Shown: positions 1-5,339, counted from the stretch's first letter. The stretch is DNA of 7,335 nt from Candidatus Omnitrophota bacterium (GCA_028713875.1 JAQTNM010000075.1:1-7335); one strand, 5' to 3'. Made by a program: numbers and translations. Notes: generated from the sequence alone by a model not told the origin.

Positions 1-1915
1 TGCCGCTTAAGTCAGGGTGCAGGATGACATCTGCCAGCTGCCCTTCTTTTTGAACCAGGGCAGACTGCATTAATTCTACGCTGCTGAATATTATATCCAG
101 TATATTCGTCTTGAACTTATTTCTGATATAATCCTTTAAGCCGCTCCGCTGCCTCTTACGAGGTTGCTCAGATCCAGCATCAATCTCTTCCTTAAGCCTT
201 TCGTAGTTACGCAGGACATCCTCTTTGGAAGGGGTGACGTTAACCGCGATAATTTTGCGCACGCCCATATGGAAAAGCGGTTCTGTAGGCAAAGGGCTGA
301 TCATGCCGCCGTCTAAGAGCATCTCTTCCTTGAATTTGAAAGGCTGAAATACTCCTGGCATGGAACAACTGGCCATAATCGCATCCGCAAGCGAACCTTT
401 ATCCAAGACGCGGGGCTCCTTCCTGCGGATATCGCTGGCAATGATCTTTAAGGGGAGCCTAACATCATAAAAAGTCTTATTGCCCAGGTGGCGTTTTAAA
501 AATCCGTAAAGTTTATTACCCTTTATAAAACCCAGAAAAGGCAGGGTTAAGTCGACCATCCCCCATAGATGTTTTGGTTCTTTGAATTCTCCGGTTAATT
601 CCAGTATTTCTGCGCTGGAGAGGCCAATTGCCCAAAGGCTTGCTACCAGCGCGCCGATGCTTGAGCCGGTAATAACGTCAATAGGGATCTTTTCCTCCTC
701 GATCACCTTTAACACGCCGATATGGCAAAACCCGTAGGCAACTCCCACTCCTAACGCCAGGCCTACCAGGCAGTCGCCGAGCTCGCGCGAGATCCTGCGC
801 ACTGCCTTGGCATAGCTTGAATCAGGATTATCCAAAACCAACCTGTCCAGCGACCCTAACTCTACCTTCGGTAAGGTCGCAAATATACCGTGCCCCAATA
901 TCTCTAAACGTTGTTGATGGCTTAACTGCGAAAGCTTATGTTCGTTTACGATGACTTTTATTTTTTGCGGCGAAAAATGAAAATCTGCATTCAGTCTTCT
1001 GATCAGGTTACGCGTCCTCTCCAAATAGACCTGGGCAGGTCCGGTTAAAATATGGATTAACTCGGACTGGTTCAATATCTCAAAAACGAACCTGTCCATG
1101 GACGAAGGCATATCCAGAATTATATAATGATAATTATTAACCAGGATGCTTAAAACCTCGATCAACCTTTTTACGCAATGGTTATCTTCCTCTTTATAGC
1201 TGAGACAGAGCAGGTCTATCCCGAATTTATCCTTCAGGACCACCTCCCCCAGTATCCCGACCGTATCTGCCGGGCCGCTGGACAGATCAAAAACAGGATA
1301 ATCGCCGCTGACTTCCAGCTTGACCGGTAAGCTGTGCCTGGAATCCTTAAGGCATATATCCATTACCAGTACCGACTTATGAGTCTCTTTATGCAGGCTT
1401 AAAGCCAGGTTCAGGGCATATATGGTCTTACCTGCCTGGGAGTAAGAGCTGAATATGGAAATGACGGTGCTTTCAAAAATGGTCTTCTGGTGGAGATCCT
1501 TGTTTTTCAGGCGCCGGGATAGAGTTTGGCTCAGGTCAATGGCCAACTGCGGGATCCTTTTCAATACGTATTCAAAATCTTCCTTTTTAATGACCAGCAA
1601 TAAGCAGTCATTTAACGCCTGGGCGCTAACTGAATGTGTTTCGCCGGTAAGAAGAGAAATGATCCCGAAATATTTTCCCCGATGGAGGTATTCTAGGATG
1701 GTTTTGTTCCCGGAGGCGCCACGCGTGTAGACCACGACCCTGCCGATGATGATGCAGTAAAAGCTTGAGGCGGGCGAGCCTTCTTCATAAATAACCTGAC
1801 CTTTTTTATATTCCACGACCTGGCAGCGGTCCCTGATGATACGGCTCTCGGCATTGGACAGGCCTGAAAAAAGGTGAAGTTCCCGTAATATTGAATCTCT
1901 ATTGCCCCATTCCAT
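1..1915 (-). CDS. Three-domain protein: cNMP-binding-like, CpaE/MinD-like and patatin-like phospholipase (3' end outside window)
   Basis: The frame is open for 638 codons from ATG 1915 to the left edge, with no stop in the window. Residues about 13-135 form a cyclic-nucleotide-binding (CRP-type) beta-roll. Residues about 150-375 resemble MinD/CpaE ATPases, with a P-loop-like SSYSQAGKT (156-164), VLVMD (182-186), a Walker B-like YIILD (264-268) and an ATLP segment (346-349) typical of CpaE. Residues about 383-560 are a patatin-like phospholipase: glycine-rich oxyanion segment 389-395, nucleophile elbow G-S-S-I-G with Ser419, and catalytic Asp535 in D-G-G. By family knowledge it would hydrolyse acyl esters of phospholipids at the inner membrane, in the manner of RssA/NTE proteins. 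Several signature residues deviate: the cNMP cassette lacks its Glu and Arg, and the P-loop lacks the KGG of MinD. The ATG is a conservative start; in-frame TTG 1924 has better Shine-Dalgarno spacing and sits directly after a stop codon. The gene lies behind a c-di-GMP riboswitch. The domain calls are firm; activity is inferred. Confidence 0.9.
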   Translation of the reverse strand, partial: MEWGNRDSILRELHLFSGLSNAESRIIRDRCQVVEYKKGQVIYEEGSPASSFYCIIIGRVVVYTRGASGNKTILEYLHRGKYFGIISLLTGETHSVSAQALNDCLLLVIKKEDFEYVLKRIPQLAIDLSQTLSRRLKNKDLHQKTIFESTVISIFSSYSQAGKTIYALNLALSLHKETHKSVLVMDICLKDSRHSLPVKLEVSGDYPVFDLSSGPADTVGILGEVVLKDKFGIDLLCLSYKEEDNHCVKRLIEVLSILVNNYHYIILDMPSSMDRFVFEILNQSELIHILTGPAQVYLERTRNLIRRLNADFHFSPQKIKVIVNEHKLSQLSHQQRLEILGHGIFATLPKVELGSLDRLVLDNPDSSYAKAVRRISRELGDCLVGLALGVGVAYGFCHIGVLKVIEEEKIPIDVITGSSIGALVASLWAIGLSSAEILELTGEFKEPKHLWGMVDLTLPFLGFIKGNKLYGFLKRHLGNKTFYDVRLPLKIIASDIRRKEPRVLDKGSLADAIMASCSMPGVFQPFKFKEEMLLDGGMISPLPTEPLFHMGVRKIIAVNVTPSKEDVLRNYERLKEEIDAGSEQPRKRQRSGLKDYIRNKFKTNILDIIFSSVELMQSALVQKEGQLADVILHPDLSG

Positions 1916-1930
1916 TGCTGTCAATTATAG

Positions 1931-1936
1931 CACCTT
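1931..1936 (-). promoter_or_regulatory. Ribosome binding site favouring a TTG start at 1924
   Basis: AAGGTG on the minus strand lies 6 nt before TTG 1924-1922 but 15 nt before ATG 1915-1913. The two starts are in frame three codons apart, and a TAA sits just upstream of the TTG. Spacing therefore favours TTG, adding Met-Thr-Ala to the N-terminus. A TTG start is also needed for the prepilin gene in this window. The site begins right after the terminator T-tract. Confidence 0.55.
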
Positions 1937-1972
1937 AAAATAAAAAATCCCAACAAAAAGTTGGGATTCTTT
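1937..1972 (-). terminator. Intrinsic terminator between the riboswitch and the patatin gene
   Basis: A 9-bp perfect stem (arms 1960-1968 and 1946-1954) with a 5-nt loop is followed on the minus strand by TTTTATTTT (1937-1945). A G-U and A-U extension at the base can use the same T-tract. The T-rich side is clear only on the minus strand. Because it lies between the aptamer and the RBS of the downstream gene, it is most likely the riboswitch expression platform, though it could also work constitutively. Confidence 0.8.
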
Positions 1973-1986
1973 ATGAAAAATTTAAA

Positions 1987-2123
1987 CCGATAAAGGAGCT
2001 CCGGTGTGACTTCCTCACCATCCTTCGGCAGCCCAGCCACCATATGCCGCAATTTCAACTTCAAATGCGGGCTTAGGTCTGTGGCTTTGTGTCCCCCGAT
2101 TTCTCGGAGTTTACCTTTATCGG
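1987..2123 (-). ncRNA. Cyclic-di-GMP-I (GEMM-I) riboswitch aptamer
   Basis: Read on the minus strand, the region holds the GEMM-I core in order. The P1 5' strand (2123-2114) can pair 10/10 with 1996-1987. GGTAAAC (2115-2109) is followed by hairpin CCGA-GAAA-TCGG with the GAAA tetraloop at 2103-2100, then GACACAAAGCC (2093-2083). P2 forms from GCC/GGC, CAG/CTG and ACC/GGT. The 11-nt tetraloop receptor is present as CCTAAG (2077-2072) and TATGG (2044-2040), and P2 is capped by CCGCA/TGCGG. The G matching the ligand-contacting G20 of the Vc2 aptamer appears to be 2115, which favours c-di-GMP over the cGAMP-type variant that carries A there. An extra hairpin (2003-2019) sits between P2 and the 3' strand of P1 and makes the RNA longer than usual. 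A promoter lies directly upstream and a terminator plus the patatin-domain gene directly downstream. Confidence 0.9.
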
Positions 2124-2130
2124 CAATAAA

Positions 2131-2159
2131 AGTATAACACGGAACGCCCTACTTTTCAA
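2131..2159 (-). promoter_or_regulatory. Sigma70-type promoter for the riboswitch and patatin gene
   Basis: -35 TTGAAA (2159-2154) and -10 TATACT (2136-2131) are separated by exactly 17 nt. Transcription would start near 2124-2126, just before the P1 5' strand of the aptamer, so almost no leader precedes the riboswitch. The promoter lies wholly in the short gap after the stop of the lipoprotein gene, showing that the riboswitch gene is a separate transcription unit. Confidence 0.75.
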
Positions 2160-2165
2160 GACAGG

Positions 2166-2645
2166 CTATCTTGACGGCCTGGGGCCCGGTGCCGGCGCGG
2201 GATTCAAATGCCTGCTTAAGGCGGCCCATGTCTTGGGGCCAACCTTGCCGTCGGCTTTGAGGCCGTTTGCCTTCTGGAACTCTGCAATCGCAGCTTTGGT
2301 TCTAGGGCCTATCTTGCCGTCTATCTTGCCGGTATAATAACCGGAGTTTTTCAAGGCCGTCTGAATTTCGATGACTGAAGGCTTGTATGGTCCGGATGGC
2401 GGCAGGGGTTCTAATTTGGCGGTCATGCCCGCTGCCTGGGGCGTTACTGCCATTGACGCAGCAGCTGCCTGTTCCGGGGCCTTTGCTTCGGGAGCGTTTT
2501 TGCTTTCTGAACTAAGCGCGCTCATTGCCTCCATTGACATCGGTTCCTGCATCTCTTCAAGGGTTTTCTGTTTCTTGCCGCAACCGGCTAAATAAACAAC
2601 CAGAGCTAATGTCAAAATAATAAATGCGGATCTCTTCATCTTCAT
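2166..2645 (-). CDS. Peptidoglycan-binding (PG_binding_1) lipoprotein
   Basis: The 159-aa protein starts with a lipoprotein signal: MKMKR, a hydrophobic stretch (6-20) and lipobox L-A-G-C with Cys22 as the predicted lipidated residue. Gly23 follows, so there is no Asp retention signal. Residues 28-88 are an Ala/Pro/Glu-rich, low-complexity linker. Residues about 89-147 match the PG_binding_1 fold, with repeated elements YYTGKIDGKIGPRTKAAI and GLKADGKVGPKTWAAL around the conserved D-G-x-x-G-P-x-T motif. The tail (148-159) is proline-rich. No hydrolase domain is attached, so it probably tethers a membrane to the cell wall or scaffolds an envelope complex. The start is fixed by a strong site, GGGAGGT (2657-2651), 5 nt before ATG. 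It lies downstream of the prepilin gene, perhaps with its own promoter. The partner is not visible. Confidence 0.9.
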   Translation of the reverse strand: MKMKRSAFIILTLALVVYLAGCGKKQKTLEEMQEPMSMEAMSALSSESKNAPEAKAPEQAAAASMAVTPQAAGMTAKLEPLPPSGPYKPSVIEIQTALKNSGYYTGKIDGKIGPRTKAAIAEFQKANGLKADGKVGPKTWAALSRHLNPAPAPGPRPSR

Positions 2646-2667
2646 ATTTCACCTCCCTTCGCTGAAC

Positions 2668-2709
2668 AAGTAATAAAGTTTATTCTATTACTTATTTTGG
2701 AAAATGCAA
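2668..2709 (-). promoter_or_regulatory. Candidate promoter with overlapping inverted repeat before the lipoprotein gene
   Basis: A perfect 8-bp inverted repeat, AAGTAATA (2668-2675) and TATTACTT (2686-2693), has a 10-bp spacer. On the minus strand its upstream arm overlaps a possible -10 TAGAAT (2687-2682), itself 16 nt from a weak -35 TTGCAT (2709-2704). This could be an operator over the -10, or an AT-rich hairpin in the mRNA leader. The region is AT-rich, so chance is not excluded. Confidence 0.35.
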
Positions 2710-2719
2710 ATAAAAAATA

Positions 2720-3193
2720 TTAAGGGCAGAGATACCAGCCATGAGGCACTTCTGTCTCAACCTGGGTAGCCGAGGCAACAAAACCCCGGCACAAGCTCTG
2801 ATTATACATATCGGTCCCTTGAGGAGCCCTGCCTCCGCTTGTGCACCTGCATGCGCAAATGTCCGCATAGTCGGAATTGGTAGCAATCTTGTAGTAAAAA
2901 TAATGGGTGGCTCTGCATGCGCTGGGGATCTCATCGGCGCCGGTGCCTAAATTCACGTAAGCCGAACTAATGCCAGTCAAGGTATTATTAGTCAGTTTAT
3001 ATGCTATTAGCGACTGCCGTACAGCTCCTAGGTTTACTCTTGCTTCTGCCTGACGACCCTTTTCCACTACTTTCGTATATTGTGTATAACCCAAAGTGGC
3101 AAGGATACCTAAGATGACGATGACTACGATTAATTCAAGAAGGGTAAAAGACCTGGGTGAGGATTTTAGCGCGGGAGCGGAGTGTCTGTTCAA
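2720..3193 (-). CDS. Type IV prepilin-like protein (N-terminal cleavage/methylation domain)
   Basis: This 157-aa protein begins with a short basic leader and a class III signal, S-FTLLELIVVIVILGILA. Prepilin peptidase would cut between Ser15 and Phe16, with Glu20 as the conserved Glu5 of the mature pilin. Residues 16-37 are the membrane/assembly helix, followed by an amphipathic region about 38-65 and a globular C-terminal domain. That domain contains six cysteines (93, 113, 115, 117, 135, 156), with a C-A-C-R-C cluster. The -1 residue is Ser instead of the usual Gly. The only possible start is TTG at 3193: an in-frame TAA lies just upstream and no ATG or GTG precedes the signal. AAAGGAG (3212-3206) is 12 nt before it. 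The protein is a minor pilin or type II secretion pseudopilin; the two cannot be told apart here. No assembly genes are in the window. Confidence 0.9.
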   Translation of the reverse strand: MNRHSAPALKSSPRSFTLLELIVVIVILGILATLGYTQYTKVVEKGRQAEARVNLGAVRQSLIAYKLTNNTLTGISSAYVNLGTGADEIPSACRATHYFYYKIATNSDYADICACRCTSGGRAPQGTDMYNQSLCRGFVASATQVETEVPHGWYLCP

Positions 3194-3218
3194 CTTTATT
3201 TATTTCTCCTTTAATCTT

Positions 3219-3246
3219 ATTTTATGTCTACACTTGTTTTTGTCAA
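3219..3246 (-). promoter_or_regulatory. Sigma70-type promoter for the prepilin gene
   Basis: A consensus -35 TTGACA (3246-3241) and a 5/6-match -10 TAAAAT (3224-3219) are separated by 16 nt. The predicted start, near 3212, falls at the Shine-Dalgarno sequence, giving a leader of only about 20 nt. It separates prepilin transcription from the exporter gene upstream. Confidence 0.7.
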
Positions 3247-3309
3247 GGATGATTTAGGCATGAATCCGGAAGATTTGTGAGCGAATAGAGGCTTTAGTCT
3301 AATTATGAA

Positions 3310-3472
3310 ATTTTAGGTTTTTGCTGGAGTGGGCATAAGAAAATTTTTGGCAAATGTCTGCGAGGAATTACGAGGAGTGGAGAACGCTAATCCGATACAG
3401 GCTACTCGAAACGACGAAGTAAGCCGAAGCAGACGGCAAAAATTTTCAGCCCACGGAAGCAAAACCTAAAAT
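3310..3472. repeat. Long imperfect inverted repeat with internal hairpins (MITE-like or structured RNA)
   Basis: The arms 3310-3361 and 3429-3472 pair in four blocks. These are ATTTTAGGTTTT with AAAACCTAAAAT, TGGGC (3330-3334) with GCCCA (3449-3453), GAAAATTTTTG with CAAAAATTTTC, and GTCTGC (3356-3361) with GCAGAC (3429-3434). They are separated by small unpaired stretches. The 67-nt centre folds further: GGCTACT pairs with AGTAAGCC, and AGTG with CGCT. Just outside, AGTCTA (3296-3301) and TAGACT (3472-3477) can extend the stem. No coding frame runs through it, no transposase is nearby, and I see no clear target-site duplication. It fills the middle of the only gene-free stretch over 300 bases (3194-3505). 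The rest of that gap holds the prepilin promoter on its left side and nothing else I can recognise. The strand of transcription, if any, is unknown. Confidence 0.7.
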
Positions 3473-3505
3473 AGACTTTGAGGTTGAAGGAATACGAGTG
3501 GACTT

Positions 3506-4702
3506 CTATATCTTTCTTATTTCCGGATAGCGTATGTTTATGACCAGGAAGGACGCGCCGCAGATAATGCTGCCTATGGCCACTGCCCAGGAAACACCCC
3601 AGGCCTGGGCAAGGGCTCCGGCAAAAAGATTTCCGAAAGGCATGACCCCGGCAAAGGTGAACATAAAGACGCTCATTATCCTGCCCCTGAATCTATCGTG
3701 GACCAAGGTCTGCAGTATGGTATTGATAAGGCTGATGGAGGCGACGCTGGAAAATCCTACGAATAATAAGGCTAGCAGCGAAAGCGGGTATGTCCTGGAG
3801 ACGGAAAATGCCACCAGCGAAACTGAAAATATCATTAAAGAAACCATCAGAAGCCTGCCTTTATGCTTAAAATCACCCAAACCCGCTAAAAATAGCGCCG
3901 CGATAAGAGCGCCCACGCCCGCGGACGACATAAGCATCCCCAGGCCCTTGGCCCCGACCCTCAAAACCCGGTCCGCAAAAACCGGCATGAGTATAACGTA
4001 GGATATGCCGAACAAGCTAGTTATCCCAACAATCACCACCATTATAAGTATTATCCGGTTCTGCCTTATAAAGCTCAATCCCTCCATCAGCTCATGAATA
4101 ACCCTGGTTTTCGTTTCTTTTCTGGGCAGACTGTCTATCCTGATAACCGCGAGCGCTATTATTACGGCCAGAAAACTTATACCGTTGATATAAAAACACC
4201 CGCTCATGCCGACGGCAGCAATCAATATGCCTGCCAGCGCCGGGCCGATCATGCGCGCGGAATTAAAGGCCGCGGAATTCAAGGCTATCCCGTTAAGCAG
4301 GTGTTTTTTGCCCACCATCTCCACTACCACTGCCTGGCGCGCAGGGGAATCAAAAGCCATAACCGTACCGTTCAAGAGGGCAATGAGCATTATCTGCCAG
4401 GTAGTGATAATCTTAAACTGCGTCAATACCGCTAAAATAAAAGCCAGTATCATAAATATATTCTGCGTGAATAAAAGAATGGTTTTCTTGTTAATTCTGT
4501 CTGCGGCCACTCCGGCAAACAAAGAAAGACAGAATATCGGGATAGAACTTAAAAACCCTACCACCCCGAGCAAAAAGGCGGAGTGGGTCAGGTCAAACAC
4601 CAGCCAGCTCTGTGCCACAATCTGGATCCAGGTGCCTATAAGTGAAATAAACATACCTATCCAGTAGAGGCGGAAATCTCTTAGTTTTAACGAGGAGAAC
4701 AT
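3506..4702 (-). CDS. MFS transporter of the MFS_3 / EntS-like exporter type
   Basis: The 398-aa integral membrane protein has about 12 hydrophobic segments across its whole length. The N-terminus LKLRDFRLYWIGMFIS and the loop 2-3 signature GVAADRINKK (residues 64-73; Asp68, Arg69) are typical of MFS. The segment with S-P-A-R-Q-A, then N-S-A-R-M-I-G-P-A-L-A-G and a C-F-Y-I-N motif, is the hallmark of the MFS_3/EntS group, which usually exports siderophores, drugs or other small molecules by proton exchange. ATG 4702 is chosen because it begins 2 nt after the stop of the upstream ferredoxin gene, implying translational coupling. A GTG at 4744 would add 14 residues overlapping that gene and has no ribosome binding site. 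It is the last gene of the antiporter/ferredoxin operon; its substrate cannot be inferred. Confidence 0.9.
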   Translation of the reverse strand: MFSSLKLRDFRLYWIGMFISLIGTWIQIVAQSWLVFDLTHSAFLLGVVGFLSSIPIFCLSLFAGVAADRINKKTILLFTQNIFMILAFILAVLTQFKIITTWQIMLIALLNGTVMAFDSPARQAVVVEMVGKKHLLNGIALNSAAFNSARMIGPALAGILIAAVGMSGCFYINGISFLAVIIALAVIRIDSLPRKETKTRVIHELMEGLSFIRQNRIILIMVVIVGITSLFGISYVILMPVFADRVLRVGAKGLGMLMSSAGVGALIAALFLAGLGDFKHKGRLLMVSLMIFSVSLVAFSVSRTYPLSLLALLFVGFSSVASISLINTILQTLVHDRFRGRIMSVFMFTFAGVMPFGNLFAGALAQAWGVSWAVAIGSIICGASFLVINIRYPEIRKI

Positions 4703-4704
4703 GT

Positions 4705-5304
4705 TTAGGATTGGATTACTGCCTGGCGCCGGCAGGCAGGACACAGGATTTTAATGCGGTCGGAACGCTGAAATTCCAATTCTTCTTTAGAGGATGGTTT
4801 TTCCTTTAAGGCGAGGTCGAAATTTTTTAAATAAAACAGCATCAGGGAGGCATTGGAAAAACAAAGCGGGCCTATTTTTTTGGCCACCCACAATATCTGG
4901 TCATAAGGAGCGATAACCTCTCCGCAGCATTCACAGAGCAGCAGCTCTTTCTCGATCGCCTGCTTAAGGTCCTGCCTTTTCTCTGTGGTCGCAAGATCGA
5001 ACTCATTGGAGAGCATTATGCCTTTTGTCGTAGGGCAATTTGCCTGGCACTGGCCGCAAAATATACAGATATCCCAACGCACGGTAAGCACCCTTTTATT
5101 TTTTATATCTTCAAAATCTATGGCTTTGGCAGGACAGACCTGGGCGCAGGCAGTGCAGCCGATACAATCCTGCTCATAAAACTTCGGCCTTCCCCTGAAC
5201 CGCTCATATGGCTTATGCGGCTTATAAGGGAATTTAGTAGTATACGGCCCCTTAATTAGTGCTCTTATCGCTTCCTTTAACTCTCTTAACTTCGGATATC
5301 TCAT
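4705..5304 (-). CDS. HycF/HyfH-like 2x[4Fe-4S] protein of a group 4 hydrogenase-type complex
   Basis: The 199-aa protein carries two classical [4Fe-4S] motifs: Cys47, 50, 53, 57 then Pro, and Cys80, 83, 86, 90 then Pro. The stretch before the first cluster (PYERFRGRPKFYEQDCIGC) and the C-terminal cysteine pairs Cys124/127 and Cys188/191 match the layout of E. coli HycF/HyfH, whose C-terminus has similar CxxC pairs. The four Cys could bind zinc. Family role: relaying electrons between an electron donor and the [NiFe] catalytic module of membrane-bound hydrogenases, comparable to NuoI of complex I. ATG 5304 has a moderate site (TAGGGA) 2-3 nt upstream, inside or next to a heptamer repeat. It sits between antiporter subunit G and an MFS gene. 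Because no catalytic subunit is visible, a non-hydrogenase Mrp-linked complex is also possible. Confidence 0.88.
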   Translation of the reverse strand: MRYPKLRELKEAIRALIKGPYTTKFPYKPHKPYERFRGRPKFYEQDCIGCTACAQVCPAKAIDFEDIKNKRVLTVRWDICIFCGQCQANCPTTKGIMLSNEFDLATTEKRQDLKQAIEKELLLCECCGEVIAPYDQILWVAKKIGPLCFSNASLMLFYLKNFDLALKEKPSSKEELEFQRSDRIKILCPACRRQAVIQS

Positions 5305-5311
5305 ATTCCCT

Positions 5312-5339
5312 ACCTACTGTCTACTACCTACTATCTACT
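5312..5339. repeat. Four-copy heptanucleotide tandem repeat
   Basis: Four consecutive 7-bp units (ACCTACT, GTCTACT, ACCTACT, ATCTACT on the plus strand; consensus RYCTACT) fill almost the whole spacer between the antiporter G and ferredoxin genes. The last unit covers the stop codon of G. On the minus strand the unit reads AGTAGRY and runs into the ribosome binding site of the ferredoxin gene, so copy number would change spacing within the operon. Confidence 0.85.

Noticed and set aside
1455..1730. Plus-strand open frame of 91 codons
   Set aside because: It is antisense to the cNMP-binding and start of the CpaE-like domains, with no recognisable product.
1946..1968. Terminator acting on the plus strand
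   Set aside because: The plus-strand 3' side is TTCTTTATG, a poor T-tract, and no plus-strand gene ends there; the minus-strand T-tract is much better.
1987..2123. Cobalamin or TPP riboswitch
   Set aside because: A GAGGAAGTC stretch first suggested a cobalamin-like box, but the conserved cobalamin and TPP cores are missing while the GEMM-I core and tetraloop/receptor pair are complete.
2089..2337. Plus-strand open frame spanning the riboswitch and lipoprotein end
   Set aside because: It runs across the riboswitch promoter and aptamer and is antisense to the lipoprotein gene; low-complexity translation.
3362..3428. tRNA or other standard RNA gene in the centre of the long inverted repeat
   Set aside because: There is no cloverleaf, no T-arm GTTCGA motif and no CCA end; the folding is two simple hairpins inside a long stem.
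3534..4667. Plus-strand open frames antisense to the MFS exporter (3534-4001, 4094-4435, 4206-4667)
   Set aside because: They lie wholly inside a well-supported membrane-protein gene, encode no recognisable family and lack ribosome binding sites; they are frame shadows.
4742..4744. GTG 4744 as the start of the MFS exporter
   Set aside because: The extra 14 residues lack MFS similarity, overlap the ferredoxin gene by 40 bases and have no ribosome binding site; ATG 4702 lies 2 nt after the previous stop.
5312..5339. CRISPR array
   Set aside because: Units are only 7 bp and directly adjacent, without spacers; this is a microsatellite-like tandem repeat.
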